DNA from: Nitrospirota bacterium
GTDB lineage: Bacteria; Nitrospirota; JACRHJ01
Assembly: GCA_021785055.1 (NCBI GenBank)
Contig: JAJYGS010000097.1
Coordinates: forward strand, 1-13,050
DNA: 13,050 bases
Direction: 5' to 3'
In this document: positions 13,003 to 13,050 of the stretch, one piece after another
Position numbering within the stretch: the stretch's first letter is position 1
Layout: each line of letters opens with the position of its first letter
Made by a program: the position numbers and the translations under genes
The notes under the pieces: generated by a model
Database searches by the model: none
The model's input: only the letters and a program-made list of their open reading frames with translations
Told to the model about the DNA's origin: nothing

Positions 13003-13050
13003 TCATGCCGCGCCCCTCCCGCGCCTGAACCCGCTGAAGCCGATGCCCGC
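13003..13050 (-). CDS. C-terminal end of an upstream gene (partial)
   Basis: The last 15 codons and a TGA stop (13003-13005) run off the right edge, ending in a Gly/Phe/Arg-rich tail (GIGFSGFRRGRGAA). It reads in the same direction as hspR, 60 bases upstream of its preferred start. In related genomes a DnaJ-family co-chaperone often precedes hspR, and the Gly/Phe content would allow it, but 15 residues cannot identify the gene and the frame may even be non-coding. Confidence 0.35.
   Translation of the reverse strand, partial: AGIGFSGFRRGRGAA

Overview
The window is GC-rich, densely coded bacterial chromosome with no phage, transposase, CRISPR array, rRNA or tRNA gene that I can see. The gene order def-fmt-DUF116-rsmB-PASTA-rpe, beside hspR-clpB, is one I associate with the former Deltaproteobacteria (Geobacter-like) and allied, mostly uncultivated Gram-negative phyla. 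Two kinds of short dispersed palindromic repeat fit that picture. This placement is an inference from gene order and protein style, not from a database search.

Left part (1-2350). Two near-identical 34-bp repeats sit at the left edge, and the second one supplies the stop codon of a small DUF2795 protein gene on the minus strand. That gene and an isocitrate dehydrogenase gene on the plus strand diverge from a compact promoter pair at 492-553. The dehydrogenase gene overlaps by one base (TAATG) a gene for a short cation-diffusion-facilitator-like membrane protein with a Cys-rich tail.

Middle (2320-4671). A 609-residue secreted protein gene on the minus strand combines a signal peptide, an IPT/TIG-like domain, phage-tail-fibre-like repeats and a seven-bladed beta-propeller. 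It has its own promoter, a structured leader and a terminator. The roughly 470-bp gap before the next gene holds its promoter, a dispersed palindrome, a terminator-like hairpin and a 55-bp tandem repeat.

Right part (4672-13050), all on the minus strand. A six-gene operon reads def, fmt, DUF116, rsmB, PASTA protein, rpe, with overlaps of 4 to 10 bases at the first four junctions and a 24-base gap before rpe. It joins N-formyl-methionine chemistry, rRNA methylation and pentose phosphate metabolism. def and fmt start with TTG, rpe with GTG. Upstream lies a heat-shock pair, the MerR-type regulator hspR followed by the disaggregase clpB, with the last 15 codons of an unidentified gene at the right edge.

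Most of the window is ordinary core genome. The most unusual pieces are the tail-fibre/propeller chimera, the short transporter-like protein coupled to isocitrate dehydrogenase, the NADP-type residues in a dehydrogenase of NAD-IDH-like layout, the TTG starts of both formyl-cycle genes, and the intergenic repeats. I did not find convincing evidence of a wholly new system.
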